64,000 bases of DNA, from positions 15,996,001-16,060,000 of the forward strand of contig NC_083566.1 of NCBI RefSeq assembly GCF_019925205.1, written 5' to 3'. Each line of letters opens with the position of its first letter. The stretch's first letter is position 1. The DNA comes from Metopolophium dirhodum (Eukaryota > Arthropoda > Insecta > Hemiptera > Aphididae). Made by a program: the position numbers and the translations under genes. Below are positions 44,380 to 56,718 of the stretch, in pieces. A model generated the notes under the pieces. That model saw only the letters and a list, made by a program, of their open reading frames with translations, made no database searches and was not told the origin of the DNA.

Positions 44380-44964
44380 TTGAAATTTGTGTTGATGAAT
44401 TCTTACAAAAAAAAAAAAGTGGGAGAGCAGTTGCTCAAAATCCAGCCCTGCGTTCGTTGTGTTATGTACCTATATTATGTATATTGTATATTATGTAAAT
44501 GTAATGTACGTCACGCGCTCCGACATCCGGCCATCCGGGTTCTGCCAACAGTGACGCCGGGCGGTTCTCGGAGGACAGCTCTCAACCACTCGACCGAAGC
44601 GGTTCGGAACTGCAGACGAAAGCTTACCACAGCCGCGTCAGCTGATCTCGGCGGAGACCTTCGCGTCGTCAAACAAATTTTGGGATGGCTCGAGCGTTCT
44701 GTATCAGTATTTTTGACTGTTCTGCGTCCTCTCGTCCGGGCTCGTTTCACAGCGACCGCCGCTGCTACACGAAATCGAAGACGATACAATTATTACGACG
44801 ACAAAGACTCCGAACAGGGAGGACTCAATTTCGTCGGAAAGATAATCCACCAGTGTGTTAGACATCCAAGTGTTTTCAAAAATATTTATGTCGCTTTTCG
44901 TTCCGACGTCGGCCGCATCGCCATATCTGCACCATCGACCGTCACGTTAACAAAGGTGTTCTGA
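44380..44964 (+). CDS. Hypothetical long open frame in a GC-rich, CpG-rich island
   Basis: The 194-residue frame is the longest unassigned one in the window, and about 44510-44950 is far richer in G+C and CpG than its surroundings. Protein content is Arg/Ala/Thr-rich (PTVTPGGSRRTALNHSTEAV, RARFTATAAATRNRRRYNYY). No domain is recognised. The opposite strand is also open (44511-44789), as expected for stop-poor GC-rich DNA. It could equally be a promoter island or first exon rather than a complete coding sequence. The first about 45 codons are in ordinary AT-rich sequence and may not be coding. Confidence 0.25.
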   Translation: MKFVLMNSYKKKKVGEQLLKIQPCVRCVMYLYYVYCILCKCNVRHALRHPAIRVLPTVTPGGSRRTALNHSTEAVRNCRRKLTTAASADLGGDLRVVKQILGWLERSVSVFLTVLRPLVRARFTATAAATRNRRRYNYYDDKDSEQGGLNFVGKIIHQCVRHPSVFKNIYVAFRSDVGRIAISAPSTVTLTKVF

Positions 44965-45308
44965 AATGTAGATTTGCAATGCAAATCAATAATTAATAAA
45001 AAACCAAAAAAATCGGCAGTCGTCTTCCCATTTTGTAATAAATTAATAAATAAATCTAATAATTGTATTCGTTTAATTTTTTAAATAGTATTAAAACACC
45101 AATTAATATCCATGGTTACTGCCGTCGCGTTACTGTTTTTTTCTTCGTGTGAAAAATAGATCTTATAAGATCTATGATTGATAATTAGTAATTACCACGG
45201 ATAAATTAAAATACTGGATTTAGATAATGGATTCTCAATATTGAGCATTTTTGTTGCACAGCATTTGCGACAATTTCTCGCTGCACGGATATAGTGTGTG
45301 GCGTGTGT

Positions 45309-45466
45309 CCCAGTGGCGGATCCAGGGCTTAATTTTGGGAGGGTCATGAGTGGCAAAAGTACAAAAAGTTCCAAAATAGGCTAAACATAAAGTAAAACAA
45401 AGGAAAACTACGGTGATTGGAGGGGGGAAATGCCCCCTCTGTCCTCCCCCTGGATCCTCCACTGCG
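45309..45466. mobile_element. Small hAT-type MITE
   Basis: The ends are inverted: CAGTGGCGGATCCAGGG at the left and CCCTGGATCCTCCACTG at the right. CAGTGG termini are typical of hAT MITEs. A convincing 8-bp target duplication was not seen. The body encodes nothing; the open frames across it are chance. Confidence 0.7.
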
Positions 45467-45559
45467 TGGGCATGGCCTAACACAACAGCCACACACAATA
45501 AGAAAAATGTTCGTTGTTAAAAAACATATAGGGTGTGATTCACCAAGGATGCTCACTCA

Positions 45560-45870
45560 CGTTTTAGATTTAGAATGGAGCGATGGATGTATTAATATTT
45601 AATTTTACAATGATGTGGGTTTTTTTTGTGTCCGTGTACACGGCATTAGTTGTAGAAAAAAGTTTTATCTTCAACTTTGAGGGTGGCTTCTGATACCAAA
45701 TTAGATCTAGTTAGTACATTGAAAGAACTGCAAAATCGAAAATGTCCACTATTAAAAAAAAAACAAAAATAGATCAACATATAGCCTCCATAATATCTTC
45801 TAAACCTAGCTATTATACTCTCATCTAAATTTCGATTTGGATACATAGACATTTTCAAAAAAATCATAAG
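45560..45870. repeat. Decayed R1-family fragment
   Basis: TTTAGAATGGAGCGATGGAT and TTTTACAATGATGTGGG match the R1 outer terminus in order, with heavy divergence after about 45660. Confidence 0.5.
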
Positions 45871-46614
45871 ATTAACAATTTAAGAAAACATTTTTCAATT
45901 CCTATTAAAAAATTATTTAAAAACCCAAATATTTGAAAAATAAGGTGATTAAGAATACTTAAAAATTCCAAAAGTCAGAACTTGTATAACTTCATGAAAA
46001 ACTGGAGGTGAGCATAGTGCAAAGTGAATACCTAATAATAATAATAATAATAATACTAATAATATATTTAACGATACATTTTTTTCAAATAACATTTAAC
46101 ATAATAAGTTTGCTAAGTGGATTTACCTCCTTAAGCAGCAATCGAATCACTCTAAATAATAAAAATAACAAAACTGTGTCATGTTATTTTTCCAAGTTTA
46201 ATATTTTATTTTAGCTATAGTTAAGTCTGGTCTTGTGAGTGGTTTGGACTAAGTGTATAGGTTTTTGAATTTAAAATGTTTATGAGTTTTGCAAGTGTCG
46301 AGGATAAGGCTTGTTTAACTATACATGCACAGAATATCTGAATATCTATAGGCGATGCACTACTTCAAGATTTATGCATGTGAAAAATAAGTTTAAAATA
46401 TATATAGTAATTAATAAATAAGTAGTGTGTATTTTTAACTTATATTATTATTACAAAAATATATACAATAAAAGAGAACGTTACAAAGTAGTTCTAATAG
46501 TTTTATGCTAATTGAAAATGCATACAATATTCTAGTCAATGATTTTGATCATTATTGATATTATGCTGTTTACATATTATATTATTATACAGTATGGAAC
46601 AAAACTACCATTAA

Positions 46615-46690
46615 TTTTAAAGCGAGTTATGAGTATTTTAAAATTGTAAATTGTTTGTACATCTTAAAATACTCATAACTCGCTTTAAAA
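46615..46690. repeat. Perfect 27-bp stem hairpin
   Basis: The 27 bases at 46615-46641 are exactly complementary to 46664-46690, with a 22-nt spacer. The stem centres on AGCGAGTTATGAGTATTTT. It may be a short MITE or a structured RNA element. No coding lies nearby. Confidence 0.8.
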
Positions 46691-46699
46691 ATAAAATAT

Positions 46700-49600
46700 A
46701 ATAAAAAGCCTACATGCGATGTCCTAAATAATAATCTTATGCCTTTAAATTTTGTAAGAGGTCATTTCACTCAAATTGTAGAAATTATAATTAGTGATTA
46801 TAATCATTAATCATTATTGTGAACGTAAAAATATGTGCCATGTTGCGCGTGGGTCAGAGAGAGAAAACCAAAAGTGTGCTGACATGATATTAACCTGCAG
46901 AAAAAATGTAATGGACAGTAGTGTATCTAAATTGCCTATCCAAGACGCCGCGTAACCAAAATATTATTTCATTGTATGTTGTTTTTAAAATTTAAACGAG
47001 AAACAAGAAATAAGCGTACCTAGGAACACGTTTATAAAAACAATATAGGTTGTTGATATTTGTGGTTTATGGTGATGCACTGCCATTGCGATTTTATATA
47101 ATATATTATACACAAGGTAAGCTTGAACGATAGACGATCGACATATTATTCCATACCAATACTGTATTATTAATCGATTTGGGAAAAAAACTGAAATACC
47201 TGTGCTGGCGTTGGACGGGAAACGAGGATGGTTTCCTATATTTATGTTGAATTTTGAACGGAGAGATGATAAATCATCGTTCAACTCAAATAACCATTCA
47301 GCGTAGGCCGCCCAAACCAAAAATCGTCAAAACTACAGCAGGTGTTTTCTTACTTACGTCTCTTTTCACCGCTCATTTTTTTTCTCTGCATAGTTCTTTT
47401 CACGGTTTTATCAATAACCATAATTTGGGAAACATTACCTCTTTAAAATGCAATCTGTATCTGATCCAATCTACTGCAGTGGTGGCGGGTGATATGTAAA
47501 ACTTTTTGCGGTTTTTTACTTCACTGAAAAGTATTTTTCGATAAAACAATAAGAACACTATACCTACATATAGCTGTATAAAGCCTGCAATAAAGGTTCT
47601 AGCAGTCTAGCTGCAGCAGTGCCATTCTGATAAGAATTTCGATTGCGTAGGGGATACCCGTTGATCCCCTCACTGGCACACAGTATATAATTTGAGACAG
47701 ACAAACAAATTCTTCCTTTTAAAAAATATAATCAGGTTACAGGTCGTTATATATTGTATCCGCTACGTGCGGTTTCGAGAGAGAGATTTGTTTTTGTTTT
47801 TTATATACCACTGTCATACGTTATGAGTGTTATGACTTATGGGTATAGATTTTTCGCTGCAGAGTATGTATGTATAATGATATAATACGATAATAGTGAC
47901 GATTTATTCACTCGAACATTACATAGTAAATGTTTAATCTATTGATGAAATTTGGCACTTCCATGATGTTTAACCAGTATGTCATTATATTATTTATGCT
48001 GCAGGAAACAATCATATTTTTATACGGAGCAGGTATAAGTTTCGAAGTAATTACAAATTATTCGAAAAATCAGAGCTTTCGCAGCTTAAATCGAAGTATA
48101 ATATAAAATTTTATCACTGTCTTACAACCATATGCCGGCTGCCGCCACCGTACTATACAAACATTTAAAATACTGTTGCAATTGTCAATAAGACTTTTAT
48201 ATAACATTGAATCGATTTAACTTTAATTACATGACACCGCATGTTCGTGTGTTTCTAAAATAATATATAAATAATAAAAATATATATTATTATTATATAC
48301 TAAATATAATAGTCTATCTCGTGAAAGAATGGTACCGTTCATTATAAACATAAGCATAATAATATATTAAATCTATATACCTTTCAAAAATGTTCGCTTA
48401 GACTATTTCGAACCAGCATTAGTTTAAGTTAAAACATTATCATAAGTACAGACTACAAAGTATCTAAATATAAAACAACATAATATTATGTTTTCGAAAT
48501 AAAAAAATATGTGTAAATTAATATATTATACTAATGATATAAAATATTTGAAAAAATAGATCTTGCAGAATTATGAAAATATCGTAACAGTAATTATATA
48601 CATATATAAAATAAATTATACATTTATTCTCATATATTTGTAATATACAGAATAAACTAACATACAGGTAGAATCCTAATTATTGATAATCTATATTATA
48701 GATAGATTATAATAATTGTTACATAATATTATATTGTTATCGTGATTCGTGAAAATACAATAAACCATAAATTATCTATTAAAAAATAAAAATAACTGAT
48801 TTGTATCAAAAACTTTAAATGATACATTTTTATATTTAACGACAAGACATAATATTATACAATTCATTTTTTGCAAATTTAACCATTAAACGGAGAATCT
48901 AACCTGTAGTAGTGGTAAATTTAATGTGAATGGGGTTGATCTTAGGGATTGGTATTCTAGATAACCGTGCTTATACAAATAATAATTAATGTCACACACC
49001 CCAATAATAATTTAATAAAAATAAAATGCAATTCCAATACCTTTATCGAGAAAAAAACTTGAGTAATTTCCGGATCGATTACACTTGAATTCCAGATACA
49101 TAGCAAAATATTAAATCTTCGAGAAAATTGTAAATATAAACGAGAGTCTTCACTATACGGTATCAAACACGTCATATTGTGTAAAGTCTCAAACGTTGCC
49201 ACGAGCTTATGAAAAATAAGAAGAAGGAAAAAAAGAAGTCCAACTTCGCGTACCTAATGACGATGACTTAGCCACAATTTAAAATCAGTGAGGAGGGTTT
49301 AATCGTAAAAATACGGTGGAGGCGCGCTGTAACCGCGTTTTAGCGGTTTCCTGACAACACACACATATATATATACAGGTACTCCCTATATCACCATTCA
49401 TGTATAATGTATACCTATGTACAACGTATAATGCTCGGTAGAGTGATTTTCCCGTTTCGACTTTGGATAGGAATTTTATGAACACGCATGCACCGACTAC
49501 AACATTTGGGCGTCCGTCGTATAATAACTCGTCGGTGTGAATTATCAGCCCGAACGGGGGTGGTAACCACAGTTGAGTTTTATTATTCTACATGTATATT

Positions 49601-49860
49601 ATATATATTAATACATACATACAATATATATACATACATACATACGTACATATATACATACACACAGTAGAAAAACCTTTAAATGGTATATTTTTTTTTA
49701 AATTTATTTACCTAGGTATATAGGTAAAATGTTAAAACTAAATAAGTTCTTATAGGAAGTCCTATATTTTTGAACTGCTATTATAATAATTATTAATTAT
49801 AAATTATTTATAACAACTTTTGAACCAACAAATTTTTTTATCAATATTTATTCAAATTTC
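46700..49860. other. No supported gene; possible isolated exons on the minus strand
   Basis: Two minus-strand stretches look mildly protein-like. Around 49020-49240, LVATFETLHNMTCLIPYSED and WNSSVIDPEITQVFFSIK are followed by a GT. Around 48913-48956, IPIPKINPIHIKFTTTT is flanked by AG and GT. They do not join in frame with each other, so no gene model is offered. The 47210-47390 region has similar weak signals. Confidence 0.25.
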
Positions 49861-50071
49861 AAATTTCCATAAATAGCTCAAAAAGAGTCAAAATAAGTAT
49901 AATATGTGGTTATTGATTTTTGAATAACAACTAAATAAGAATATATATTTATGTAATGGTTTATAAAGCGAAAATTTAAATTACAAAACCTCATACAAAA
50001 TTAATGTAACTTTTTGGTAAACTTTTTTTTGTTTTATGTATATAACGTATGAAGAATCTTGTATATTACAT

Positions 50072-50940
50072 TTTAGATTCTGACCGAAGCGATGAATGTA
50101 TTGATTTTATAGTTATATGTTTTTTTGTGTGTCTGTCATCACCTTTTAGGACAGTAAAAATGCTTGGATTTTTTTTCAAAAGTAAACATTTCCCAGTAGT
50201 TTTCAAACGCGACGTGAAAAACAAAAGAAAAATTAAGGGAAAACTGGAATTTTTACGCAAAAGCTGTTTTTGAGAAAATCGATTTTTGTTTTTGGTGCAA
50301 CTCTAAAACAAATGACTGTAGGTACCTAACCATAGGTACATGAAATTTTGACTGAATGTTTATAATAGAATTTTCTATACACGATAAAATTTTGAAAATA
50401 ATTTAACTCTTTTTGAGCTGTTTACGGATATTGTCAGTTTTCAATTTTTTTAGTTTTTTTTCTATAAATATCAATTAAATTTTATTTGTTGGGTAAAACA
50501 GCGTGAAAATTTAATATAAGGCTCCTGATACATCGTTCTAATAGCAGTTGAAAAATATTAAAATTACCTTGGCACAATTTTTTTTATAAGCATTTAAAGT
50601 TCAAATTTAGACAAAATTTATCAAATTTATAATTTAATAATTATTTTGTAGTTAAAAATTTATAAAATGTTTAACTTTTATAGCTAAAGATTGAAAATTG
50701 AAAACAAGGCTCTACGTAAATAGGTTATATATAAATTACTTTATTCACAATAATATCATCAAATATATACTTGGTAATATCATATAGGCTGACTGACCGT
50801 TTTCGCTCAGAATCGTTTTTCTTATACAATGATATTATATCATTGAATTCAAATTTAACACCATCCATTACAGTGACCCACTTGTAACCTACTGTACAGC
50901 AGAGCGACATCCACTTACCCACCTTTTTTAATAACAAAAT
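50072..50940. repeat. R1-family repeat, nearly complete single copy
   Basis: It runs from the outer terminus (GATTCTGACCGAAGCGATG, 50075) to the inner terminus (ATCGTTTTTCTTATACAATG at 50812 and ACTGTACAGCAGAGCGACAT at about 50890). Relative to 12900-14361 it is inverted and has only one copy of the unit duplicated there. The two frames at 50049-50273 and 50066-50260 belong to the repeat. Confidence 0.8.
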
Positions 50941-51569
50941 CATCTTAAAACTTTTGAGCCATGGTCAAAGTTCAAATTCAAAAAAAAACGTAAAACGAAT
51001 TTTTGTCTTTCAAATACAACCCTTGATTTATATTGATTAATATTATAACTATAATATTTTTGATAATTCAAATTGTGGAAATTACGTTTTTTTAGAAAAC
51101 CTCCTATTAAATTTAATGACTGGTATATGTGCAATGGGGTTAAGTTAAAGACCATTTTTTATGTTGGTAGCGTTACTTCTTAATTAAATTAATAATATTT
51201 AACAATCAATTATGTAAATATTTTGTAATAGTTTAAATTACTTAAAAGTCGTTGCTTAGTGGAGACTTATGCAGCGTGTAACGTTTTCCTAGCTCCCTTA
51301 TTGTTATCCCTTCAAGTTGAATAATAAAGTGACTACCTAATGAACAATTAGTCGTGACTAAATTATTATTAGTCTGATGTATGATTCCTGCGGTAATTTT
51401 ATTTGAAAGTTAACAATTATTTTGAAAACTTATTCATAGCTAGGTATCTAATCCATTTACACAATCTCATCGAATGCTTCAGTATAGTCTATAATATTCT
51501 TGAGAAATCATAATATTTAGAATCAGACGAAAAAATGTTCTTAGTTATAATAATTATGCCATACACTAA

Positions 51570-52382
51570 TCTATACTAATATATAAAGCTGTAGAGTTTG
51601 TGTGTTTGAATCTCAGGAACTACTGGTTCGAATTGAAAAATGATTTTTTTGTTGAATAGTCCATTCATTGATGAATTAATAGAAGTGCTCAAACAGTGAT
51701 TTTGAGATTTAAGATGGAAATATTTGTTTATAAATGGTTGCTATTGGCGATAGGATAAATAATTAATGGAAATAGTATTTATTTATTATTGGTTGCTATT
51801 GATTAATCGAGCCGATCAGGTACCAGCATGCATCAAATCGAATTTTCACACATTGCCTACCAGAGTGGCTGAGTTGCACTTACTGCAGTGAGTTACACCA
51901 AAAAGAAGTTGAACAATCACAATTTGTTGTCATTTTTTATGGGCTACGAAGTGCACAGGATCAGCTATATTATATATAAATGAATGTTTGTGTGCAGATC
52001 TCTGGGAAGAAGATTTAAAAAGGGTTAAATTTGGTTTTTTTATTCATCGGATTTTAGTACGGTTAGGTTAGGTTAGGATTATATATTAATTGATTATATT
52101 AATCCACCATATTATATCAAAATAAACTTGGTATGACTTTGATACTTAAGAGTTAAATCATACACTTACGTACAAACAGCATTGGGTCTGCGATATATAC
52201 CTTAGGTAGATTGCCTACCTGATAATATACTGCTGCGAATCAGAATTTTTATTCCAGGCAACAGAAAAGTTAAGATAAATTTTGAACACCATACACCGAA
52301 TATTAAATAATGAATTGAACAAAGTTTGAGTCATATAGAGTTGGTACATTTAACGGGCAACGAAGTGCACAGGATCAGCTAG
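51570..52382 (+). mobile_element. Non-autonomous Helitron
   Basis: It begins TCTATACTAATATATAAAG after an A and ends GGATCAGCTAG before a T, the canonical TC...CTAG termini between A and T with no target duplication. A similar 3' end (GAAGTGCACAGGATCAGCT) also occurs internally at 51948-51966, so the element is composite. Its right half (51967-52382) is the inverse of 7758-8177. No helicase coding. Confidence 0.8.
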
Positions 52383-53109
52383 TAAATAATAATATGAAAG
52401 TGTAAAATAGGAATTGTGTACTCTTTTCCATAATAAATACAAATATTGAGCCAACCAACCAGTATAATGGTCATAATATAGATGATATGTTATAAACGTT
52501 TGAAATCAGGTGTCACTATTTTCTAATGGGGAACGCCAGGAGAATAATTATAAAGAAGTTTTGTATATTCGTGACCGCAAGAACCTAATCTAAAATGAAA
52601 ACTATATACATCTGTGATATAAAATTGTATTTATAAAAATATATTATTTATTTATAAACAAAATTTAATTAGATGTTGCGGATGACAGTAAAAAAATGGA
52701 CGAGAACGGCAGTGCTGTTGCTGTACTGTGTTGAACATGTTGAGGTAGTGCGTGGAAGGTTTTATTATGACCACTGCGATTACACTACGGCTCCCCGATA
52801 GTAAACTCTACGGGCAAGCCGCGTGAACAGTAGCCAAAAGCTTCTTTTATGGCTGAATTTTGAAATGATTGCATTTTGTGAAAACGAATTCATTAAAATC
52901 AAAAGTATAAAATATGCTCAAATTTAATTGTAAAAATAGTTTAATGCATTTCTGGTAATAAACATAATATTATAGGAGTTATTTAATCAATATTCGTGAC
53001 TCGTGGTAGGTATCAAGTGTAAACACTTACATATTATAAAATACTTTAGATAGCAAGCTTTGTTGTATATTTGTCCTTAAATCTTGAACGCTGTCATAAA
53101 ACCACGTTC
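52383..53109. other. No gene seen; diverged repeat and Helitron flank
   Basis: A short relative of the 39.6-39.97 kb units lies at about 52765-52830. The remainder is AT-rich and may include the decayed downstream part of the Helitron at 53110-53875. Confidence 0.4.
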
Positions 53110-53545
53110 TCAGATTTTTTTCGCTCCAAACGACGTCATTTGGAAGCAGCTGTTGTATTTTTGAATGTCTTGTAGAAAGAGTTTTGATTCTGGAGTTGTT
53201 CCTGATGTGAGCGAAGACAACGGTTCTGCCGGATTCTTGAGAGATGTTAATTTTATTTTTCCATTAGAGCAACACATTGAAGGAGTTTCTGATTTGAATT
53301 TCAGGCTTCAGCGCAGAACAAAATGGACAAACAATGGTCACATCTCCTATCAAAGCCCTAGAGTGTAAGTGATAATCGACATCTGGTTCATAATGTAGAG
53401 CTGCTAACTCCAGATTAATAACCTCTCGTTGGCATCGCTGCAAAGATACGTAATTAATTTCAACAGCTATATTGTTCCTAGATAAGCGCATTCTCTTGGC
53501 ACCATTTGTGGAGCGGCCAAGGTTTGATTTCCTCTTTATGGGCAT
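53110..53545 (-). pseudogene. Helitron Rep/helicase N-terminal fragment, frameshifted
   Basis: It starts MPIKRKSNLGRSTNGAKRMR, the usual opening of Helitron-encoded helicase polyproteins. It continues LELAALHYEPDVDYHLH and VTIVCPFCSALKPE, a zinc-binding segment. A frameshift near 53300 moves to ETPSMCCSNGKIKL and then YNSCFQMTSFGAKK, ending at a stop at 53110. The rolling-circle HUH nuclease and helicase domains are missing. An intact protein would replicate Helitrons; this fragment cannot. Confidence 0.85.
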
Positions 53546-53875
53546 TATAAAACAATACATTTCGACCAATAAATAAAAATTATTCAAAACTAACAACTAA
53601 AACTATAGTTATAACCAATAGCAACCTTACAATAAATAAAAATATATTATTAATAGGTATGTTTATTTTTCTCCTGGATAGATGGCACCACTATTGTATT
53701 TTTGACTTCCAGATTTCCTATTTTTCTGGTGGATTTTCCTAAAATTTTCTTTCATAAGAACCTTGTCCTGACAATTACAAACATAACAAAAAAAAAAGAA
53801 TCAGCCAAATCGGTCAAGCCGTTTCGGAGCCAACCCGTGACACAAAATCTGGACTTGCTTTTATAGTATAGAAGA
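53110..53875 (-). mobile_element. Truncated Helitron, 5' part with replicase N-terminus
   Basis: The minus-strand 5' end is TCTTCTATACTATAAAAGC after an A (53875). It is followed by the typical Helitron phrase GAAACGGCTTGACCGATTTG and then the start of the Rep/helicase protein. No 3' CTAG end was identified, so the element is truncated downstream. Confidence 0.75.
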
Positions 53876-54155
53876 TAAGATAGGTAAGATAAGAAAATAA
53901 AATATTTAGAATTTACCATGCCCATGTTTAAAAACTCTTGTAAAATATTTAAAAAAAAGTTTATACTTTTCGTACGTTAACTGGATCATTACTTACTTAA
54001 CAAAAATATTGAGATTTTAAAAATTTTAAAAAATAAACTACATAATTAAAATTTTAAATAAATGTTTTGCCATACAAATTGTTATAAAAATCAGATTTAC
54101 AAATTGGCATTTTGAATTTTGCCAAAAACATTTTTATCACATTTAAATTAGTAAT

Positions 54156-54435
54156 TTTTTTTTTTTTTTTATTGAACTTAAGCCCGGCGACTATGGCCAT
54201 TAGCTGTTGTAGGAGTTATGAACTGTGGTAAGGGTAAGGTTGGTACGGTAGGTTGATTTTACGATTGTTTTAACGGTTGTTACGGTAGGTAGCAAACACG
54301 TGTATGTGTGGCAAGGTTTTTAACTACTATGAACCCGGGTGATCGCCCATCCGAGAGCTAGTAGCTGTGGCCGTTACTTACTCCCAGTCACATTCCGCGA
54401 CTGGTATAGCAGCCAACGCGCCACGCCAAGCCACT
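54156..54435 (-). mobile_element. SINE with tRNA/5S-like head and LINE-type tail
   Basis: On the minus strand it starts near GGCTTGGCGTGGCGCGTTGG, resembling an internal polymerase III box A. It ends GGGCTTAAGTTCAATAAA plus poly(A) (poly(T) at 54156-54170). Target duplications AAATTAGTAAT and AAATTTGTAAT (10 of 11) flank it. The last about 40 bp before the tail match the SINE at 60445-60738. Confidence 0.75.
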
Positions 54436-54446
54436 AAATTTGTAAT

Positions 54447-55328
54447 GTTTAGTATTAAAAAAATAATGTACAATGTTATTTGTTGTAGTGCAAGTGTCTG
54501 TAAATTAAATAAAAAGAAACAATATTAAAAAATATCGATTAGAATAAAAGTTATTTCACTAGTCAGTTACTCAGTTCTTTCTGTTACATAGTATATACCT
54601 ATATTAATCATTTTTGTACCTGTGTGCTGTGTATATTATAATATTATGTTACTAATTACGACAATACACGTGTTTTGCACTTGTACATTTGTACACTTGT
54701 ACCTACTTATAATATTATGCGTATGTGTACTACAGTACGGTACTCGGCTCTACGTAATACGTGATAAAAATATAAAAGTGTATAATAGGTACCTAACTGT
54801 AATATATTATGCTTCTGCGACTCCTCTGCAAAATTCTACTTGTCGTACATAATTCAATAATCGTATACTCACTCGACCGCCACTGGTGTGCATTTGATAC
54901 AACTTGACGTTTGACGGACACTTCACCAATATCACCGCACTATTAGACGGGGTGCGTATGTATAGGCTATTATATTATAATGCGATTAATAATACATAAT
55001 ATTATCACATGACCATATAATATATACGCGTGTACGGTGTACACAACATAATCTGTTGGCTGACTCGCGTCACTCTCTGCAACTACACTAATATTGTCCA
55101 ATTATAATATAATATAAGGTAGGTACATGCAGGTGTACTGCAGTATAGATTAAAACTAAAGATTATAATATAATATTAAATTTTCATGGGTATAATCTAT
55201 AATGAAGATACATTACGATGGGTTATTATTCGTGATATCATTATTGGTCATCGATGTGTTACTTTTGAAGATGCAGTAATGGTGTGAACACTATCGCAGT
55301 ATATTTTGTAATATATTATTATTACTTA

Positions 55329-55329
<1 letters not shown>
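54447..55329. other. AT-rich DNA, no gene seen
   Basis: No coding or repeat structure was recognised. The open frame at 54622-54852 is low-complexity. Confidence 0.4.
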
Positions 55330-55365
<36 letters not shown>

Positions 55366-56585
55366 TTATTTACGGAAATAAATTCCAATTACAAAAATAT
55401 TGTAGTGACAGTTTGTGTTAAGTGGACATAATATGGGTTACAACTTAAAAGTAATGTGAATACAAATAACATAAAACAGAACAAAATAGAGAAAAGAACA
55501 AAAGAAAAAAGAAAAAAAAAAGTATATGTATACAAATCTTAAATATTAAATTGATTAATATTATATTTAAAATTTTAAACTTAAAGATTTTATATAAAGG
55601 CAGCATAATATGAATAAATAATTATATTGAGAGTATAGTGGTTATAAATGTAGGTAGAAGAAATAAAAAGGGGGAAAATATGATATAGAAAGCAGAGAAA
55701 TAGAAGAGGATAAGAGATGATTAGATCAAATATTAGACAAATTAAATAAGGTAGTGTTAAATAAATCTAAGTCTTTAGTTGAATTAGCTGCTGACATAAG
55801 TATATTTGCAGGGGTATATAGCATATAGTTTGAAGAGAAAGAGGAAAGATAAAAAGTGGAATTATTTCTGGAATTAGATTGGTTTACTCTAAAATTTAAA
55901 CGTTCGATTATTTCGGGACAATCTATAATATTATGTAATAATTTATATAAAAATTTACAGTTTAAGATAATAAATCTTTTATTTAGGGGCATTATTTTAA
56001 AGAGATTACAAACGGTTTCATATCCAGAATGAGGAGTTCTTATATAATGATATTTTTATGATAGGTATCTTAAAAAGTTATTCTGTACAGTAGATAGACT
56101 ATGGTTTTGGATAATATTATTAGTACGCCAAATTATAGAGGCATAGTCAAAGTTAGAACGAACTAGCGTAAAGTACAAGATTTTTAGGGCTGAATCATCG
56201 TAAAAATCTTTACACATACGTTTTACTAAGCCAAGTTTCTTGTAGGATTTGTTTCTTATATAATTAACATGAAAATTGAATGAAAGTTTTGTATCGAAAA
56301 AAACACCTAAGTCTTTAATTACATAATTACGTGTTAAGATTGAATTATTTAATGTGTAATCAAAAAGTAAAGTATTCTTTTTTAAAGAAAATGAGACTAT
56401 CGCACATTTATCAATATTCAAAGACATATCATTTTCAATACACCATTGATAAAGGCTGTTTAAGTCACATTGTAGTTCTAATGCATTATTAGTGCATTTA
56501 ATATTCTTATATATTTTTGTGTCATCCGCAAGTAAAAGACAACTTGAATGTTTTAAAATTTTATTAATGTCGTTTATAGTTATTA
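55330..56585 (-). pseudogene. 5'-truncated LINE: reverse transcriptase C-terminus and (TAA)n tail
   Basis: The minus-strand frame from about 56580 to 56056 reads INDINKILKHSSC then LLLADDTKIYK (catalytic DD), WCIENDMSLNIDKC, VIKDLGVFFDTKLSFNFHV, LVRSNFDYASIIW and VQNNFLRYLS. This is the RT thumb region of Jockey/CR1-type LINEs. After a stop and frame change, 55992-55726 gives MPLNKRFIILNCKFLYKLL, the usual C-terminal tail. The 3' end is a (TTA)n/(TAA)n microsatellite at 55330-55365. Endonuclease and the first half of RT are absent. Confidence 0.85.
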
Positions 56586-56638
56586 GTTATTATTAAATGT
56601 TACTTGCCCATAAGATGGTTGATAAGAATTTCTAATTT

Positions 56639-56718
56639 TACCTGCCAAGGTAAGTTGTGTCCCACATATGGCATATGCTCGGACACTATAACTTACCTAT
56701 CGTATATATTGGCAGGTA
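56639..56718. repeat. Small palindromic element
   Basis: TACCTGCCAAGGTAAGTT at the left pairs with AACTTACC and TTGGCAGGTA at the right, with a further palindrome CATATGGCATATG in the centre. It looks like a very short MITE or a structured transcript segment. Confidence 0.65.

Noticed and set aside
46985..47390. Minus-strand gene starting MSGEKR with donor GTAAGT and a downstream open frame
   Set aside because: No acceptor joins the first exon to the downstream frame without a stop.
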